From Armigeres subalbatus (Eukaryota > Arthropoda > Insecta > Diptera > Culicidae), in assembly GCF_024139115.2 (NCBI RefSeq), contig NC_085140.1, positions 313,847,259 through 313,911,258 on the forward strand: a stretch of 64,000 nucleotides of DNA. The letters are read 5' to 3'. Shown here piece by piece: positions 42,101-52,857 of this stretch (its first letter is position 1; the number at the start of each line of letters is the position of its first letter). The position numbers and the translations under genes were made by a program. The notes under the pieces are model-generated. The model searched no databases. It was not told the DNA's origin and saw only the letters and a program-made list of their open reading frames with translations.

Positions 42101-45100
42101 ATTTCCTTTACACTTTTAGGTGAATTAATTAAAAATAAAATTCTCTCAAATGATACCCCTTGATGTATGCAATGAACTTGCTGAACATACTATGCCATTT
42201 AAAACACGATTTCACACCGAGAAAGCTGACGATCACGTTTTTCGGGATTTTAACCACTGTGTAGCGCTCTGATCACCCTACCGTTGTAGACGATGGAGGT
42301 ATCATCAGAACAGAGACAGAATGCCGCCTTCTGGAGGTTCTGGCCTGTCGGAGGTGACCTGATCTAAAAGCAGGGGCCCAAGGATACTGCCCTGGGGGAC
42401 GCCTGCGACGATGTTGTGCGCATTGGAACTCGCTCCGCTGATTGAGACCTGGAATGTCCTTACCGACAGGTAATTGTTGATGGTTTGCACCAGGTAGCTG
42501 GTAAGATTGTACCGTTGTAGTTTGTACACCACGCCATCATGCCATACATTGTCAAATGCCTTCTCGACATCGAGTAAGGCCATGGCGGATGTTTTTGAGA
42601 CAAATTTGTTCCGGCTGAGGAAGTTGGTAACTCGACTCCGTTGGTGTAGTCGTAGTCGTAACAATCTTGTGCTTTATATACGGAGTTGCCTAAACGTATG
42701 TCCAAGCTTCGCTATGTCGTCAGCATACAGGCCTTTCGATCCCGACGCCCATGGTTCGAACCCAGTTAAATTGAAATCGTTTTTAATAAGGCTTTTTAAA
42801 TTTATAACGATTACTTGTGGTTAACTTTCATAAGGCGTTTGATTGAAAATCTTACGTCCAGTTTCCTTAGTGCAGAATCAGAATTCTTCTTCTTACTGGC
42901 ATTACTTCCCCTACTGGGACATTTCGGCCTCGCCGCCAAGTTACTATTTCTGCATTCGTATATCATGAGGCTGGGGTCTCCAGTAGCCTTGAGAGCAAAG
43001 GCGTAGGATTGCCAATCCGGAGATAGCGAGTTCGATTCTCGGTCCGGTCTAGGATATTTTCGGGTTGGGAACTTTCTCGACACCCTGGGCATAGTGTATC
43101 CATTGTATTTGCCAAACAAAATACATATTCATGCAATGGCGGGCATAGAAACGCTTTCAATTAATAACTGAGGAAATACTAATAGAATACAAAGTCTGCC
43201 AAGTTTCAGTTAGAAAGTAGAACCATTGAAGAAGAAGATATCATGAGGCTAACAGGATGATACTTTCATGCCCAGGGAAGTCGAGACAATTTCCAATCCA
43301 AAAATTGCCTAGACCGGCACCGGGAATCGAACCCAGCCACCCTCAGCATGGTCTTGCTTTATAGCCGCGCGTCTTACCACTAGGCTAAGGAGGGCCCCTC
43401 AGTGCAGATTTTCTTCTGACATATCTCGCTTTTTTAAGTTTTGTTTTCGAGACTATTATTGGATCTTGAAGGATCACAAGACGGATTAAACAATCATAAA
43501 CGATTTTAGTTTACTTTCCATCATCGACACCTTATTATCATTCATCATTTTCCCTGACATAGAGTCAAGCAGTGCAGCTAAAGATCTTTTCATTATTTTA
43601 GACACTTCAGGGTATTAACGCACAGTCGTTTTTTTAATTGGAAAGCCTGGTTCCAGTATACTCCTCAATTATGTACTCAGTACTTCGTATTCTAACCAGC
43701 TTTATTCATGGAGAAGAAGATCATAGTTTACATGAATGCAATTTCTCAAACTTTATTTATTGCTACAAGATTTACATTTGATTTGGTTGATATAAATGGT
43801 AGGTTCAAATGATTTTATTTACAATCGGCGGTGAATAAAAAAAGTGAATTTAGTGACCATTTTCCGAAAAATAGTGACTTCAGTGACTTCTGGATGCAAA
43901 GACTGACTTTTTAGTGACTAGACTCAAAATAGTGACTAAGTCACTGAAAAGTGGCTCGCTACCAGCCATGGCTAGGGGACAAATTAGATAGACAAAAACA
44001 TATCTGGCGATTGAAGATTAATACAATGAAAGCAAATGACTGAGCAGCTGGAACGACAGCACTTCCAATCGATGTGCACAACCAGTTCTGACCAGCGTTG
44101 TACGGGCTTGTATTACCTGATGGCTACATTAAACAGTCTTCGTGCTGAACCTTGATTAATCAATTGCCATAAGAAGGGGTGGTTCAAATATGACATCCTC
44201 TACTCACGCTTTTTTTATATACCATGTATTGTGATTCTCTAGATAATATAGCATTTTGCTCATTCACCTCTGTCTCGCTTAGTTGTGCGCCGCTAAGGTA
44301 TTTTGTCATAAAGTGGTACTTACTCAATTTAAGTGTAGAATATGACATCACAAATTAAACACAATTGCACTACTAAAATTCACTTAAACAATAAACCGAA
44401 CGCAACGCAGGCGAACGAAAAGCAAAAAAATATTAAACCTCGAACAATTTCAATAAAGAATATCTTTTCGTAATGGGACGACGATATGCTGCATACCTTA
44501 GAAGCGAATGTGGAAAAGCTTACCGAAAGCTCTCTCCTGTTTGACATTGGTTTATTTACTTTTTGCATGGCGCACAACTCGGCGCATGGGACCCGGCGCG
44601 TAACTGGTGAGCCAGTATGCTAATTTTAGAAAAGAATCGCAATATATTATAGTGATTCTACACAGAAAAAATAATGAAAAGTAATCAACGCGTAAACAAT
44701 AAAGACGTGGAAATTTACCCTAAATGTATGCATTTTACATAGCATTATGACACTTATTCGTATAAAAACTGACATAATGTAATACAAATTGCATACATTC
44801 AGGTGATAATATCGTTTAAATTTACGCTCTTTTTGACATTCCCTTTATGTGCATTACTTTCGTGTAAATTTCAACAACTTTTTCTATCTGTGTAATATTC
44901 GATCAACTGTGCTTAAACGATATTTACTGTTTTAATAATCCTTCCAAATTTCTAGTTAATTCAGTAATAATTTGTGAGTATGAAAAAAAAGGTGTATTCG
45001 ATGAAATGGCACACACATATTTACTCACCAAAATTAAACCGATTATCGGATTGTCTTGAAATTTTCAGAGAATGAAAAACTTTTAATAAGTTATGATTTA

Positions 45101-47041
45101 CAACATTTGTTTCATTTGATTTCATTACCCATCCCGAATGCGCGCACCTTTCTTTTCACTCCACCCATCAAATTTTGTACAATCCTATATTTTTGTTTTT
45201 TCCCAAATTTTCTTCATCTTCAGCTAATATTTTTAGGATGTTTTCGAAGTTTCGTCTTCACAATTGCCCAGAATTTTTCATTTGAGCGAAGTTCCGGTGA
45301 GTTTTGTGGGTTCATATCTTTTGGCACAAATTCAGCATCGTTTGCTCGGTACCACTGCAATACGTTACGAGCGTAGTTGCAAGACGCCAGATCAGGCCAA
45401 AACAGTGTTGTTACTTTGTGTTTTCTTATGAATGGCGAAATAATGCTTCTTGAGACACTATTCGGTCTAAATCGTACTGTTGAATGTTCCGGAGGTAATG
45501 AAAGGAGCGCTTACTTCACCACATCCGCAAATCGCCTGACTTCTTAGCAAATTTTAATAACTTCTTTGTTCGGACATCCTCCGGAATATCAAACTTGGAC
45601 TTGGCAACGAAGTATTCATGCCCAGGAAGTTACACGAGATAGAGTTGAATTTGCAATCCTAAGTGTTTTGCTATCGATCGGTGGGACGCCTCCGGATTTT
45701 GATTGTAGGTGCACAATTTTTTTTCACTGGCAATTTCTTGTTCCGACGATATGATTGGAACCACTGTATGAATAAATATGAAACTCTGCAGATGTAAACA
45801 ATACACTATGAATAAGATTTGGTCAAATTTTTACAGGTTTCAGGTTTTTTACTCATACGGTTCAAAAGTTATAGGAGATTTTCGGCGTGCCATTTTTATC
45901 GAATACACCCTTTATGTAATGTAATAATGGATTCGTATAAAAATTACTGTACACAGTAATTTTTGTGGAAAACCGTTTCAACACGTTGCTCACAAAGGAA
46001 ATTCTGCAAGGGAACGGATCGTCTTTGTTGTGAAACGATTTGATGTTTGCAAGAAAAGTTGTTTAGGAAATGCTGAATCGTGATAAATTCAATTTAATAC
46101 GTAAATGAATAACATCAATATCAATAATGAGCATTTTTGTTTTCTTTAACTTTGCTTACAAAAGCCAGATCCCCAAAACAACTGTCTTTTAGCTCAGGAA
46201 GAATTTTATGAATTTACAGGGTTGAATATGTTAAAAAAGTTAATGAGTCACCTCACGTTTTCAAACTGTGCGTGCTCAGTCAAATAACAACCAAATTAGC
46301 TAAAACTTAGGAAAATTATTAAAACCGCAAATATGTATCACCTTTAAGGCATAGGGGAGCGAAAAAGTATAAATTTGAATAATTCTGTACTGTAATGTCA
46401 CAACATCTTAGACCTTCCTAGAATCTGTGACATCATTTTTGAACGACCCCTAAACGAATTTAAATTTCCTTGGAAAATTATGAATCGCAACACTATTTTG
46501 GTTTCTAAATATCCACGTTTATTTTTTTTAATTTCTCCGAAAAATCTTTTGAATTTTTCAGAATGTTCGCCAGAAACACTTATGAATTCTAGGATTTCTA
46601 TTAAATTTTGCCTAATTTTTCAGGTTATCTAGAATGGTGTAGACATCTGCAAAATTTTACCGTCGAGAGAAATTATGGATCAGTGGCGTGATAGATTTTG
46701 TGCAGCGATGCATAAAGACAAATAGACATTTATCGTTGCACAGATTTTGTTCTAACTTGAACAAATCACAAGTCAAATGGCAAGCGTTGAATTTAAAAAA
46801 AAATCGGGCGCCTCACATGGTCGCTTGTACAACTAATGTTTATTCAAATTAAGCAGTACGTTATCAGTGCAGGATTTAAATTTCTTAAGTTTCTGTCAGA
46901 TTATTATATTATTTCGTTTAGTAGTTTTAGTTTTCCACTCACCTCCGCTTCCGCTTCGGACCGCACACAGATGCAAGCGGCACGTCGTCGGTATCCGTCC
47001 TTATCGTAGATTCGAGTTGAATTGGGCTTTTCCTTGACCAT
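36115..47041 (-). CDS. Aps: Diphosphoinositol polyphosphate phosphohydrolase (Nudix)
   Basis: Three minus-strand exons join in frame: 46943-47041 (33 codons, MVKEKPNSTRIYDKDGYRRR start), 36602-36757 (52 codons) and 36115-36534 (139 codons plus stop), giving 224 residues. The Nudix box spans residues 51-73 and fits GX5EX7REUXEEXGU (GGGVEPDEESSLTATREVLE then EAGV). The segment DEWEDSKTIGRKRQWFTIEE with HKPTQ is the signature of NUDT3/Aps enzymes, which hydrolyse PP-InsPs and dinucleoside polyphosphates in the cytosol. The C-terminal ~85 residues are a Pro-rich, acidic extension longer than in human NUDT3. Intron 1 is 10,185 bp and full of transposons; intron 2 is 67 bp. All splice phases are 0. 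Confidence 0.88.
36758..38480. other. Intron 1 of Aps, proximal part; low-complexity repeats
   Basis: It contains an (AGTAAGTAGTAAGAAG)-like simple run at 37370-37435 and a diverged TTCC(T/A)CCAG-type repeat at 37910-38180. No gene is supported; the frame at 37802-38224 is repeat-driven. Confidence 0.5.
38485..39112 (+). pseudogene. RTE-like LINE endonuclease remnant
   Basis: Across several frames the plus strand shows FDVVALQEIC, VWKSGHRAAIFYQSCG, TGFIVLGKMRQRL, then KNKIDYVLINDNEFFFDI and SDHYLVAVCLRSKL. It is a diverged, frameshifted relative of the copy at 39290-40085; the RT domain is missing. Confidence 0.75.
39286..40086 (+). pseudogene. RTE-like LINE 5' region and endonuclease, truncated
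   Basis: 39286-39600 is 5' untranslated sequence beginning GGGCAGCAGGGACTATGTCC. 39640-40080 encodes the endonuclease: LGTWNCKSLGFAG, FDVVALQEICWTGQ, LGTGFIVLGKMRQR, IINVHCPHEGRSDDEKEAFY and VIGDF. Catalytic positions (N of TWN, E of LQE, the GDF Asp) are present. The element stops abruptly at the target site of the half-LINE; the remaining endonuclease and the RT are absent. Confidence 0.75.
40100..41905 (-). mobile_element. ORF1-only LINE derivative ('half-LINE')
   Basis: A 1806-bp insertion has a 5' end GGGGGCAGCAGGGAC, a ~215-bp 5' UTR, one open ORF1 (41689-40421), a ~310-bp 3' region and an A-rich tail (GAAGAAAAAAAAA) at the left end. It is flanked by an exact 13-bp duplication ACCTTCATGGATC (40087-40099, 41906-41918). 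No endonuclease or RT sequence is present, so it must have moved by borrowing the machinery of another LINE. Confidence 0.85.
40421..41689 (-). CDS. LINE ORF1 (gag-like) protein
   Basis: An intact 422-codon frame. The N-terminus is Ser/Arg-rich, a helical segment with EQLDAIIDFASSKHKDLKRS follows near residue 105, the middle is Pro/Lys/Gly-rich with two STQ(T/A)EAQ repeats, and a DDASWTLVKNKRKPK motif lies near residue 290, as in gag-like ORF1 proteins of insect LINEs. The usual C-terminal CCHC knuckles are not visible; the Gly/Arg-rich C-terminus ends without them. The product would bind LINE RNA. The frame is uninterrupted, suggesting recent insertion. Confidence 0.75.
   Translation of the reverse strand: MLGSGVVDLFSRATRGTKMENQVNSSMSGSSVGDNPFARGGLFRSPPRRPEAIVGSSVRSASVGHSTFLSAKKTPVGAIDGPWLVEAMNRKRDGLSAFEVATEQLDAIIDFASSKHKDLKRSLQKLRKSMLDAKLERAVGTAKCKPVKSVESRSTQTEAQGFADSGKVESTEGVPAKTVVPKSTQAEAQVLAGTSGVTAPTKQTQKRGRQSPGDELPGGRSKTRRVTTPNKGSGAGKLNPGQVPPKPGEEGPGKIRPLRKDGGKGLRQAESSQPHQTREIEGDDASWTLVKNKRKPKISHFRAMRDQMLATCGLDTTPDNLVRRMVVELDPFIEQVAARRTTWYRRFRGVGPPGGFRARGRKGVLVKAGAGVGTASANPSVCWRIGPIAEKSIWGARGIIILDTSRAEGSRREVDPSHLPRT
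41920..42300. other. tRNA-like segment and spacer
   Basis: At 41928-41985 GGATCTGGGTTCGATCCTCC is a B-box-like sequence next to a poor A box, suggesting a tRNA-derived repeat. The rest shows no feature. Confidence 0.4.
42305..42720 (-). pseudogene. Jockey-clade LINE RT fragment
   Basis: On the minus strand MALLDVEKAFDNVWHDGVVY and AGVPQGSILGPLL are RT motifs 3-4 of the jockey clade. The sequence ends before the FADD catalytic box, and an upstream frameshift lies near 42660. Only ~130 residues survive. Confidence 0.78.
42885..43205. repeat. Two tRNA-derived SINE pieces
   Basis: 42885-42965 is the 3' part of a Feilai-like SINE on the minus strand. 42975-43205 is a plus-strand SINE head with GCCTTGAGAGCAAAGGCG (A box), GCGAGTTCGATTCTCGG (B box) and the CCCTGGGCATA body. 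They meet at CATTCGTATATCATGAGGCT, a Feilai body sequence. Confidence 0.75.
43229..43396 (-). repeat. Feilai-type SINE
   Basis: On the minus strand GGGCCCTCCTTAGCCTAGTG starts the head, followed by GGGTTCGATTCCCGG (B box) and TTCCCTGGGCATGAAAGTAT; the 3' end is truncated at ATGATATCTTCTTC. Confidence 0.85.
43397..44655. other. No gene; AGTGAC repeat fragment
   Basis: At 43850-43965 AGTGACT motifs recur (TTTTTAGTGACTAG, AAATAGTGACTAAG), similar to 53535-53645. The remainder is featureless. Confidence 0.45.
44661..44892. mobile_element. TA-flanked MITE (CACAGAAAAAATAATG)
   Basis: Inverted ends CACAGAAAAAATAATG / AACTTTTTCTATCTGTG lie between TA dinucleotides; 232 bp and no coding capacity. 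Confidence 0.6.
44989..45912 (-). mobile_element. IS630-Tc1-mariner transposon remnant
   Basis: Inverted ends GGTGTATTCGAT-AAATGGCAC bound ~920 bp. Across shifting minus-strand frames the DDE part reads FWPDLASCNY, FVPKDMNPQNSPELRSNEKF and WAIVK, which carries the second Asp and the final Glu of Tc1/mariner-type transposases. Many stops and frameshifts are present; the N-terminal DNA-binding part is hardly recognisable. Confidence 0.75.
45913..46942. other. Distal part of Aps intron 1; no feature
   Basis: AT-rich sequence without a bounded repeat or coding stretch. Confidence 0.5.
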
Positions 47042-47560
47042 TATGTCCGCGCAAAGGAATCTTTGCGCACAGTTCTAGAATTCGTCGGTTCCTCCGGACC
47101 GCGTTTTTTTAGACTAATCGTTACTAATTACTACTAAGGTGTGCACGTTGCAAAGGTCTTCGGCAACGGGTATTGACCTTCTGTTCTAAACAAGGGGGGA
47201 CCAACCGAAATTTAAAACTTTTTGTCCTTTTATTGTTAAAAGGACCCGACTCCGGCGCGTTTTTATTTCTACTGGTGGTTGTTGGAGGACACAAACTAAT
47301 AAGTGATAACTGGCACTACACTCCCTCGTTCTCTAAGCACTGTGAATCAAGAAGAGAAAAAAAAGTAAGCGGATTAACAATTGGCTTGGTATAGGAACTG
47401 TGTTAGTTGGACGCGAAAAAAATGCATTGTTTTGGAGGCAGTGGTGAATAAGATTGGGCAAATCGATTTGGATTACCGAAAGTCATTCGCAGCACCGCTA
47501 CATAGCCGAATATTGTGCCTGATATGTTAGACATTGAAGAATGTATGTACATATAAACGT
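47042..47560 (-). promoter_or_regulatory. 5' flank of Aps
   Basis: The segment upstream of the Aps ATG (47041) is GC-richer than its surroundings for ~70 bp, as expected for a 5' UTR. No TATA box is seen on the minus strand. Confidence 0.35.
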
Positions 47561-47870
47561 GAGTCCATAATGTATAGAACTTGAATACATACTGTGAAGA
47601 ATAATGAATTTTAAAAATGGCAGCAAAATGAAATTTTCATGTAGAAAATGAACATTTGGGAAATTGTCAATAAAGAAATCAGGATATGAGCAATAAATAA
47701 ATTTAAAATTTTCACAAATAATGTAAAATTTACATAAACAATTGAGAAATTTCCATAAAAAAATAGCACTTTGCAAGGCAAAAATTGCAATTATAAAAGA
47801 AGAATTTTCCACAAAAAAATCAAAATGTTCCACGAAAAAAAAAATACAAATTTTCCATAGATAATTAGTA

Positions 47871-48065
47871 GGGACACGGCAGATATTTCCGTCCATCGTC
47901 GTAGGGGCTAAAACCAACGAAAGCAAGGTACATTTGCTAGAACTCCACTATAGCAGAATGTTTCTCCTGAGCTTACGATTTGGTACGTATGAGCTTTACA
48001 AAAAAGCGTCTCTTTTATTGGTTTTCGAGACTATGGCGAACAGACGAAAATACCTGCCGTGTCCC
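47871..48065. mobile_element. TA-flanked MITE (GGGACACGGCAG)
   Basis: 195 bp with inverted ends GGGACACGGCAGATATTTCC / AAAATACCTGCCGTGTCCC and TA duplications. Confidence 0.82.
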
Positions 48066-48184
48066 TATTAGCAATAAACAATTACAAAATTTTGAACAAA
48101 ATAAATAATTTTTTTTCAAAAAAAATTAAAAATTTACACAAAATAATCAATAAAAAGCAATAAAATTGATAAAATTTTCCATTA

Positions 48185-48398
48185 CACTTAAGCCATCTCA
48201 CAGATTTCGGTAAATTTTGCTTCATTTCACCGAAATCTCAACAGCAGAATTGTTCGGTAATTATTTCACCGATTTTCTGGTATTTTTTCTTTTGTTCAAC
48301 TGTCAAAACCACCGAAAATCTGTAAAATTATTTACCGAACAGTTCTGCTGTTGAGATTTCGGAGAAATTTCACAGAAATCTGCGATTTATTTTAAGTG
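48185..48398. mobile_element. Palindromic MITE (CACTTAA ends)
   Basis: Inverted ends CACTTAA...TTAAGTG enclose long complementary arms (CGAAATCTCAACAGCAGAA / TTCTGCTGTTGAGATTTCG). A target duplication is unclear. Confidence 0.65.
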
Positions 48399-48804
48399 TG
48401 GAACTTTAAACGCTTTTAAAGAAAGAGTCATATATGGAAAAATGCTCAGATTTATTGATTTTTTTTATTTCTTTATGGAAATTTTAATATTTTTTATTGC
48501 TCTTTTTTTCGTGAAAAGTTTTTAATATTTTTGTGGAAAAAAAAGTATGGAAAATTTTGTTATTGTTTATTGCTAATAATGATTTATTTATGGAAATTTT
48601 GTATTTTTTTGCGGAACATTTTGATTTTTTCATGGAAAATACTTCTTTTATTGCAATTTTTATTTTTAAAAGTGCTATTTATTTTTGTTTTGTGAAAAAT
48701 TCTCAATTATAATAATAATGAGTATAATAAAATAAAAAATGGGAAGTAAAGTAATAAAACTGTTTGTACCGCGGATGACAGGCGTTTCATCCTCCTGGCT
48801 TTTT

Positions 48805-48870
48805 CAAAGCCGGACTTTTGCCGTGGGCGTCCCATGCCCCATGAGACGCCTATGGCAAAAGTCGGCTTTG
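48805..48870. repeat. 66-bp GC-rich hairpin
   Basis: CAAAGCCGGACTTTTGCC pairs with GGCAAAAGTCGGCTTTG, and the inner GGGCGTCCCA with TGAGACGCCT, leaving a very short loop. Confidence 0.7.
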
Positions 48871-50040
48871 AATAAGCACATCGGAGCAAAAGCGTCTTTC
48901 ATATTGATGGGGATTTTGGCTTATGAAGATTTTTTCTTCAAATCCAATAACCAAAATATTTACGAGCTGTTCGTATATACCATGTGGACAACTTAGGCGG
49001 TAGAGAGGTATGAAGAATGTCCATCGTTCAGATAAATTAATAAAAAAATGCATGAGCAGATGTGTACGCTGGTGGAGGGAAGTACATATCTAAAACTGTT
49101 TGACTTCTGTCCACGTGGTATGAGAACAGCTCTTTTGGAAAAAATGAATAAACTAAAAATGGAAAAAAATAATAATTGAGGAACGTTTAGATTATTTTGA
49201 TATGTATGACATGCTAATTACAAATGTGTATTAGCCGTCTAATCATTCTTACTATATGTATTTCAATGCTCTGGTTAACTTATAACAATAATTATTAATT
49301 ATTAAGATTCATCTCATTGTACGAAATAACTTGAATTTAAATTAAAAGATATCGTTCCATTGAATAGATAGATAGATGTCTTATCTGTCATATTAAAAAG
49401 GATAATGATGCTCATGGTAATTTTAAACTTTATTTTTGTAAATGTTGATACAGTGATTAGTTCTTCACTTAATTCACGATAAATGGGATGTAGCTTAGAA
49501 GCAGATTGATGAAACATATGGGAAATACGCTTAAAGATGAATCGTTTGTATTGGATGTATCATTTCAGGTCCCTTTTATACGCGTTTTTTTTTAATATTT
49601 AACTTCAATCAAACGGTGCACTGATGCATTAAGGGCCGATTTCTTCACCTCCGCTTAGTGCTTAAACCAGGTTTAAGCGTATGGGTAAGCACCGCTTAAG
49701 AGTTAAGTGGAGGTGAAGAAATTGGCCCTAATGAGAATTAGAGCAATAGGCCCTCGCTCACTTATGATTTCCCCAAAACAACAGGAAATGTATCTAAAAT
49801 TAAAAAGATCAATTTGAATATTCAACAGCTTAAAACTTCTATTGAAAACTGTTAAGCTCAACTAATAAAGTGTAGAGTTTAACCATTTTTTAAAAGAGGT
49901 TTTTACAACTCAGCTATTGGCTTTGTGAATTTTTTTTTCTTTATTAGAGAGACTTGCAGCCCTTGGCTGGCTCGTCTCTGAAAGATTATTATTATTGTAT
50001 TACATTCAAAAACAATACAATTCAAATTATTTTTTCTTAG
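48871..50040. other. AT-rich spacer; one tiny Harbinger-like MITE
   Basis: Apart from the 96-bp MITE at 49633-49728 I see no gene or bounded repeat. Confidence 0.5.
49633..49728. mobile_element. 96-bp Harbinger-like MITE
   Basis: Inverted ends GGGCCGATTTCTTCACCTCC and a 3-bp duplication TAA (49630-49632, 49729-49731), typical of PIF/Harbinger. Confidence 0.82.
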
Positions 50041-51231
50041 ATCTAGTATTGTAGACTTTCCACTCTGATTTGGAAAAGTTTCCGTCGTTGTCTGGGCAGC
50101 TCTGATCTTCTCAAGTTCTTTTACATTCTTGTTCTATGGGCTCCGTTTCATTAGTTTCGTTTGTTCCAGTTGACAATCTTCTCTTTGCCGCCGCGGTGCC
50201 GTATTCGATCTCGTTGATGTTAATTCCGTTTTCACTATTGCCGTCACCGTCATCGTTTTCGCCTTCACTTGGATCGGCTCCTGCCGATGGGTTATCTGCT
50301 TTGTTTTGCTCATCGTCGTTGTTCTGTCTATCGGTTGAGTTTGATGCTTCTCGGTTTTGATTTTCTTCGTTCGACACTGTTGATGTACCAGAACCAGAGA
50401 CATTTGAACGATGCTCGGCTGGCTTGCTTACGTCTCGGAAAGTAACGAGTGTAGACTCGTTTTCGATTACAATACGAGATGGTATTTGCTTCTCTTGCCT
50501 CAGTCGTATCACTCGAACGCCGTTCGGGATGCCCGGGAAGAAGCTTTTCCATATCTCGTTGTGTATGGATATATTTTTGCCATAGAGTAGAGTGGGGCAA
50601 GAGTGCGCGTGGGGTAAGAGTACGTTTTCGATTTTTTGAAGTAATAAAAAAAGATAAACTAGCAGCACTGCATCAGTTTGACAGGTATTCTGGCCAACTA
50701 TTATCATGTGTAATTGTAAACGATTTGAATAAACAACAAGGGAGATATGGAGTTAGATAACTTTTTGGTCATTTTGCTAAAAATAATTGGATTTCTGCAA
50801 CTAGTATTTCATTACCATATATACGTTCAATCAGGGGAACATTATATCATTTCGATAACCTATTGTATAGAGTACTTTATGGTACAGAACACCAATCTGG
50901 TTGGTTTTCCAAGAAGTCAAAACCATTACTTGAATAATTTTTGGGACTGTGGGGTAAAAGTACGCAGGAACCGGTGGGGCAAGAGTACGCATATGAATCT
51001 TCAAGTTATGATGTCAAACCCGTATCTCCGGCCGAAATAAGACTTCTTCCAAAACGTAAAGATCCACAACAAAAAAAGGGACAGAATTTGAAATTATCAC
51101 AAGTTTTTAGGATAAGTTGAAGTAATTCGGTGTTAGAAAGGACTTAGTGAACAAAGCACTGAAGCGAAATAATGAAATTGTTTCGGCGGCAGATCATGCA
51201 ACCTCACGATAGCGGAAGGGCCATCCACGTA

Positions 51232-52857
51232 GGGTTAGGGACATAAGGTCGAAAGACAAAAGGTCGAAAGACAAAACGTCGAAAGACAAAAGGTCGAAGG
51301 GACAAATGGTCGAAAAGGGCAAAAGGTCGAAAGGGACAAAAGGTCGAAAGGACAAAACGTCGAAAGGGACAAAAGGTCGAAAGGACAAAACGTCGAACGG
51401 GACCAAAGGTCGAAAGGACAAAACGTCGAATGCGTTGAAATGTCGAAAGGACAAAACGTTGAACAGGACCAAAGGTCGAAAGGACAAAACGTCGAACGGG
51501 ACAAAAGGTTGAAAGGGACAAAAGCTTGAAGTAGACAAGAAACTGAAACGGAGAGAATCAATCTTGCTCCAGTGTGTATTATATGCGGTGTATTCTCAAT
51601 GCGTGCGTCTGCGTGGCTACGGCGTCCACTATTTTGACAGATCGAAGTGACATTCAGAAAACCTAGATATTCATGTATTATTTGCACTCATTGAATGAAT
51701 TTCATTTAAATGTTAAAAATAGTGAAAAATAAAAGAGCATTTTTTGCCAACTGTATAGGACCATCCACCATCCACGTAGGGTTAGGGACATAAGGTCGAA
51801 AGACAAAAGGTCGAAAGGACAAAAGGTCGAAAGACAAAACGTCGAAAGACAAAAGGTCGAAGGGATAAATGGTCGAAAAGGGCAAAAGGTCGAAAGGGAC
51901 AAAAGGTCGAAAGGACAAAACGTCGAAAGGGACAAAAGGTCGAAAGGACAAAACGTCGAACGGGACCAAAGGTCGAAAGGACAAAACGTCGAAGGCGTTA
52001 AAATGTCGAAAGGACAAAACGTCGAACAGGACCAAAGGTCGAAAGGACAAAACGTCGAACGGGACAAAAGGTCGAAAGGGACAAAAGCTTGAAGTAGACA
52101 AGAAACTGAAACGGAGAGAATCAATCTTGCTCCAGTGTGTATTATATGCGGTGTATTCTCAATGCGTGCGTCTGCGTGGCTACGGCGTCCACTATTTTGA
52201 CAGATCGAAGTGACATTCAGAAAACCTAGATATTCATGTATTATTTGCACTCATTGAATGAATTTCATTTAAATGTTAAAAATAGTGAAAAATAAAAGAG
52301 CATTTTTTGCCAACTGTATAGGACAACTCTGTCTCGCAAAATACAAGTTTATTCATTTCTTATCAACAATCTTTTTTATCTCTATCAGAACTATCTAGAT
52401 ATTCATAATATTTTTTTACAGTTATTACTCCTTCTTTGCAAATTGCTCATTCTTCAACTTTGATTGATAGGATGAGTGAATTATTTCTGCCTGAAAGTAA
52501 ATAGATTTCATAATTTACTACGAGGTGAACCGGCCCAGGGCCGAAAACCTCATTAATAAAGATATTAATTAAGATTTCATAAATTCTTTTGGAATACACC
52601 CATTTTGTTATCAAATTGTTCTGGATAGACTTTTTGTCCCTTTCGACCTTTTGTCCTTTTCGACCTTTTGTCCCTTTCGACCTTTTGTTCCGTTCGACCT
52701 TTTGTCCTTTCGACTTTTTGTCCCTTTCGACGTTTTGTCTTTTCGACCTTTTGTCCTTTCGACCTTTTGTCTTTTCGACCTTTTGTCTTTCGACCTTTTG
52801 TCCTTTCGACCTTTTGTCCTTTCGACCTTTTGTCTTTCGACCTTTTGTCATAGATTC
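51232..52857. mobile_element. Foldback element with AAAAGGTCGAAAGGAC arrays
   Basis: Arrays of the 16-bp unit GGTCGAAAGGACAAAA lie at 51240-51525 and 51785-52090 on one strand and inverted at 52630-52850. The outer borders are flanked by the 9-bp duplication ATCCACGTA (51223-51231, 52858-52866). The left 547-563 bp block (array plus ~240 bp unique sequence) is present twice in tandem. Open frames over the arrays (KGRKDKTS, LSFRPFV) are repeat artefacts. Confidence 0.8.
51240..52090 (+). repeat. 16-bp minisatellite GGTCGAAAGGACAAAA, two tandem blocks
   Basis: Unit variants include GGTCGAAAGACAAAA and GTCGAACGGGACAAAA. Block 2 holds one unit (16 bp) more than block 1, which accounts for the length difference of the tandem duplication. 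Confidence 0.9.

Larger units (their letters stand above)
47560..48720. mobile_element. A/T-rich foldback element with two nested MITEs
   Basis: The arm 47745-47868 (AATTGAGAAATTTCC..., AGCACTTT..., AAAATGTTCC) recurs inverted at 48575-48710. Two inserts split the interior: 47871-48065 and 48185-48398. Confidence 0.65.

Noticed and set aside
51232..51240. GGGTTAGGG as a telomere-type repeat
   Set aside because: Occurs once per element copy at its edge, not as an array; dipteran telomeres lack this repeat.
51240..52090. CRISPR-like regular repeats
   Set aside because: Units are contiguous without unique spacers and lie in a eukaryotic transposable element.
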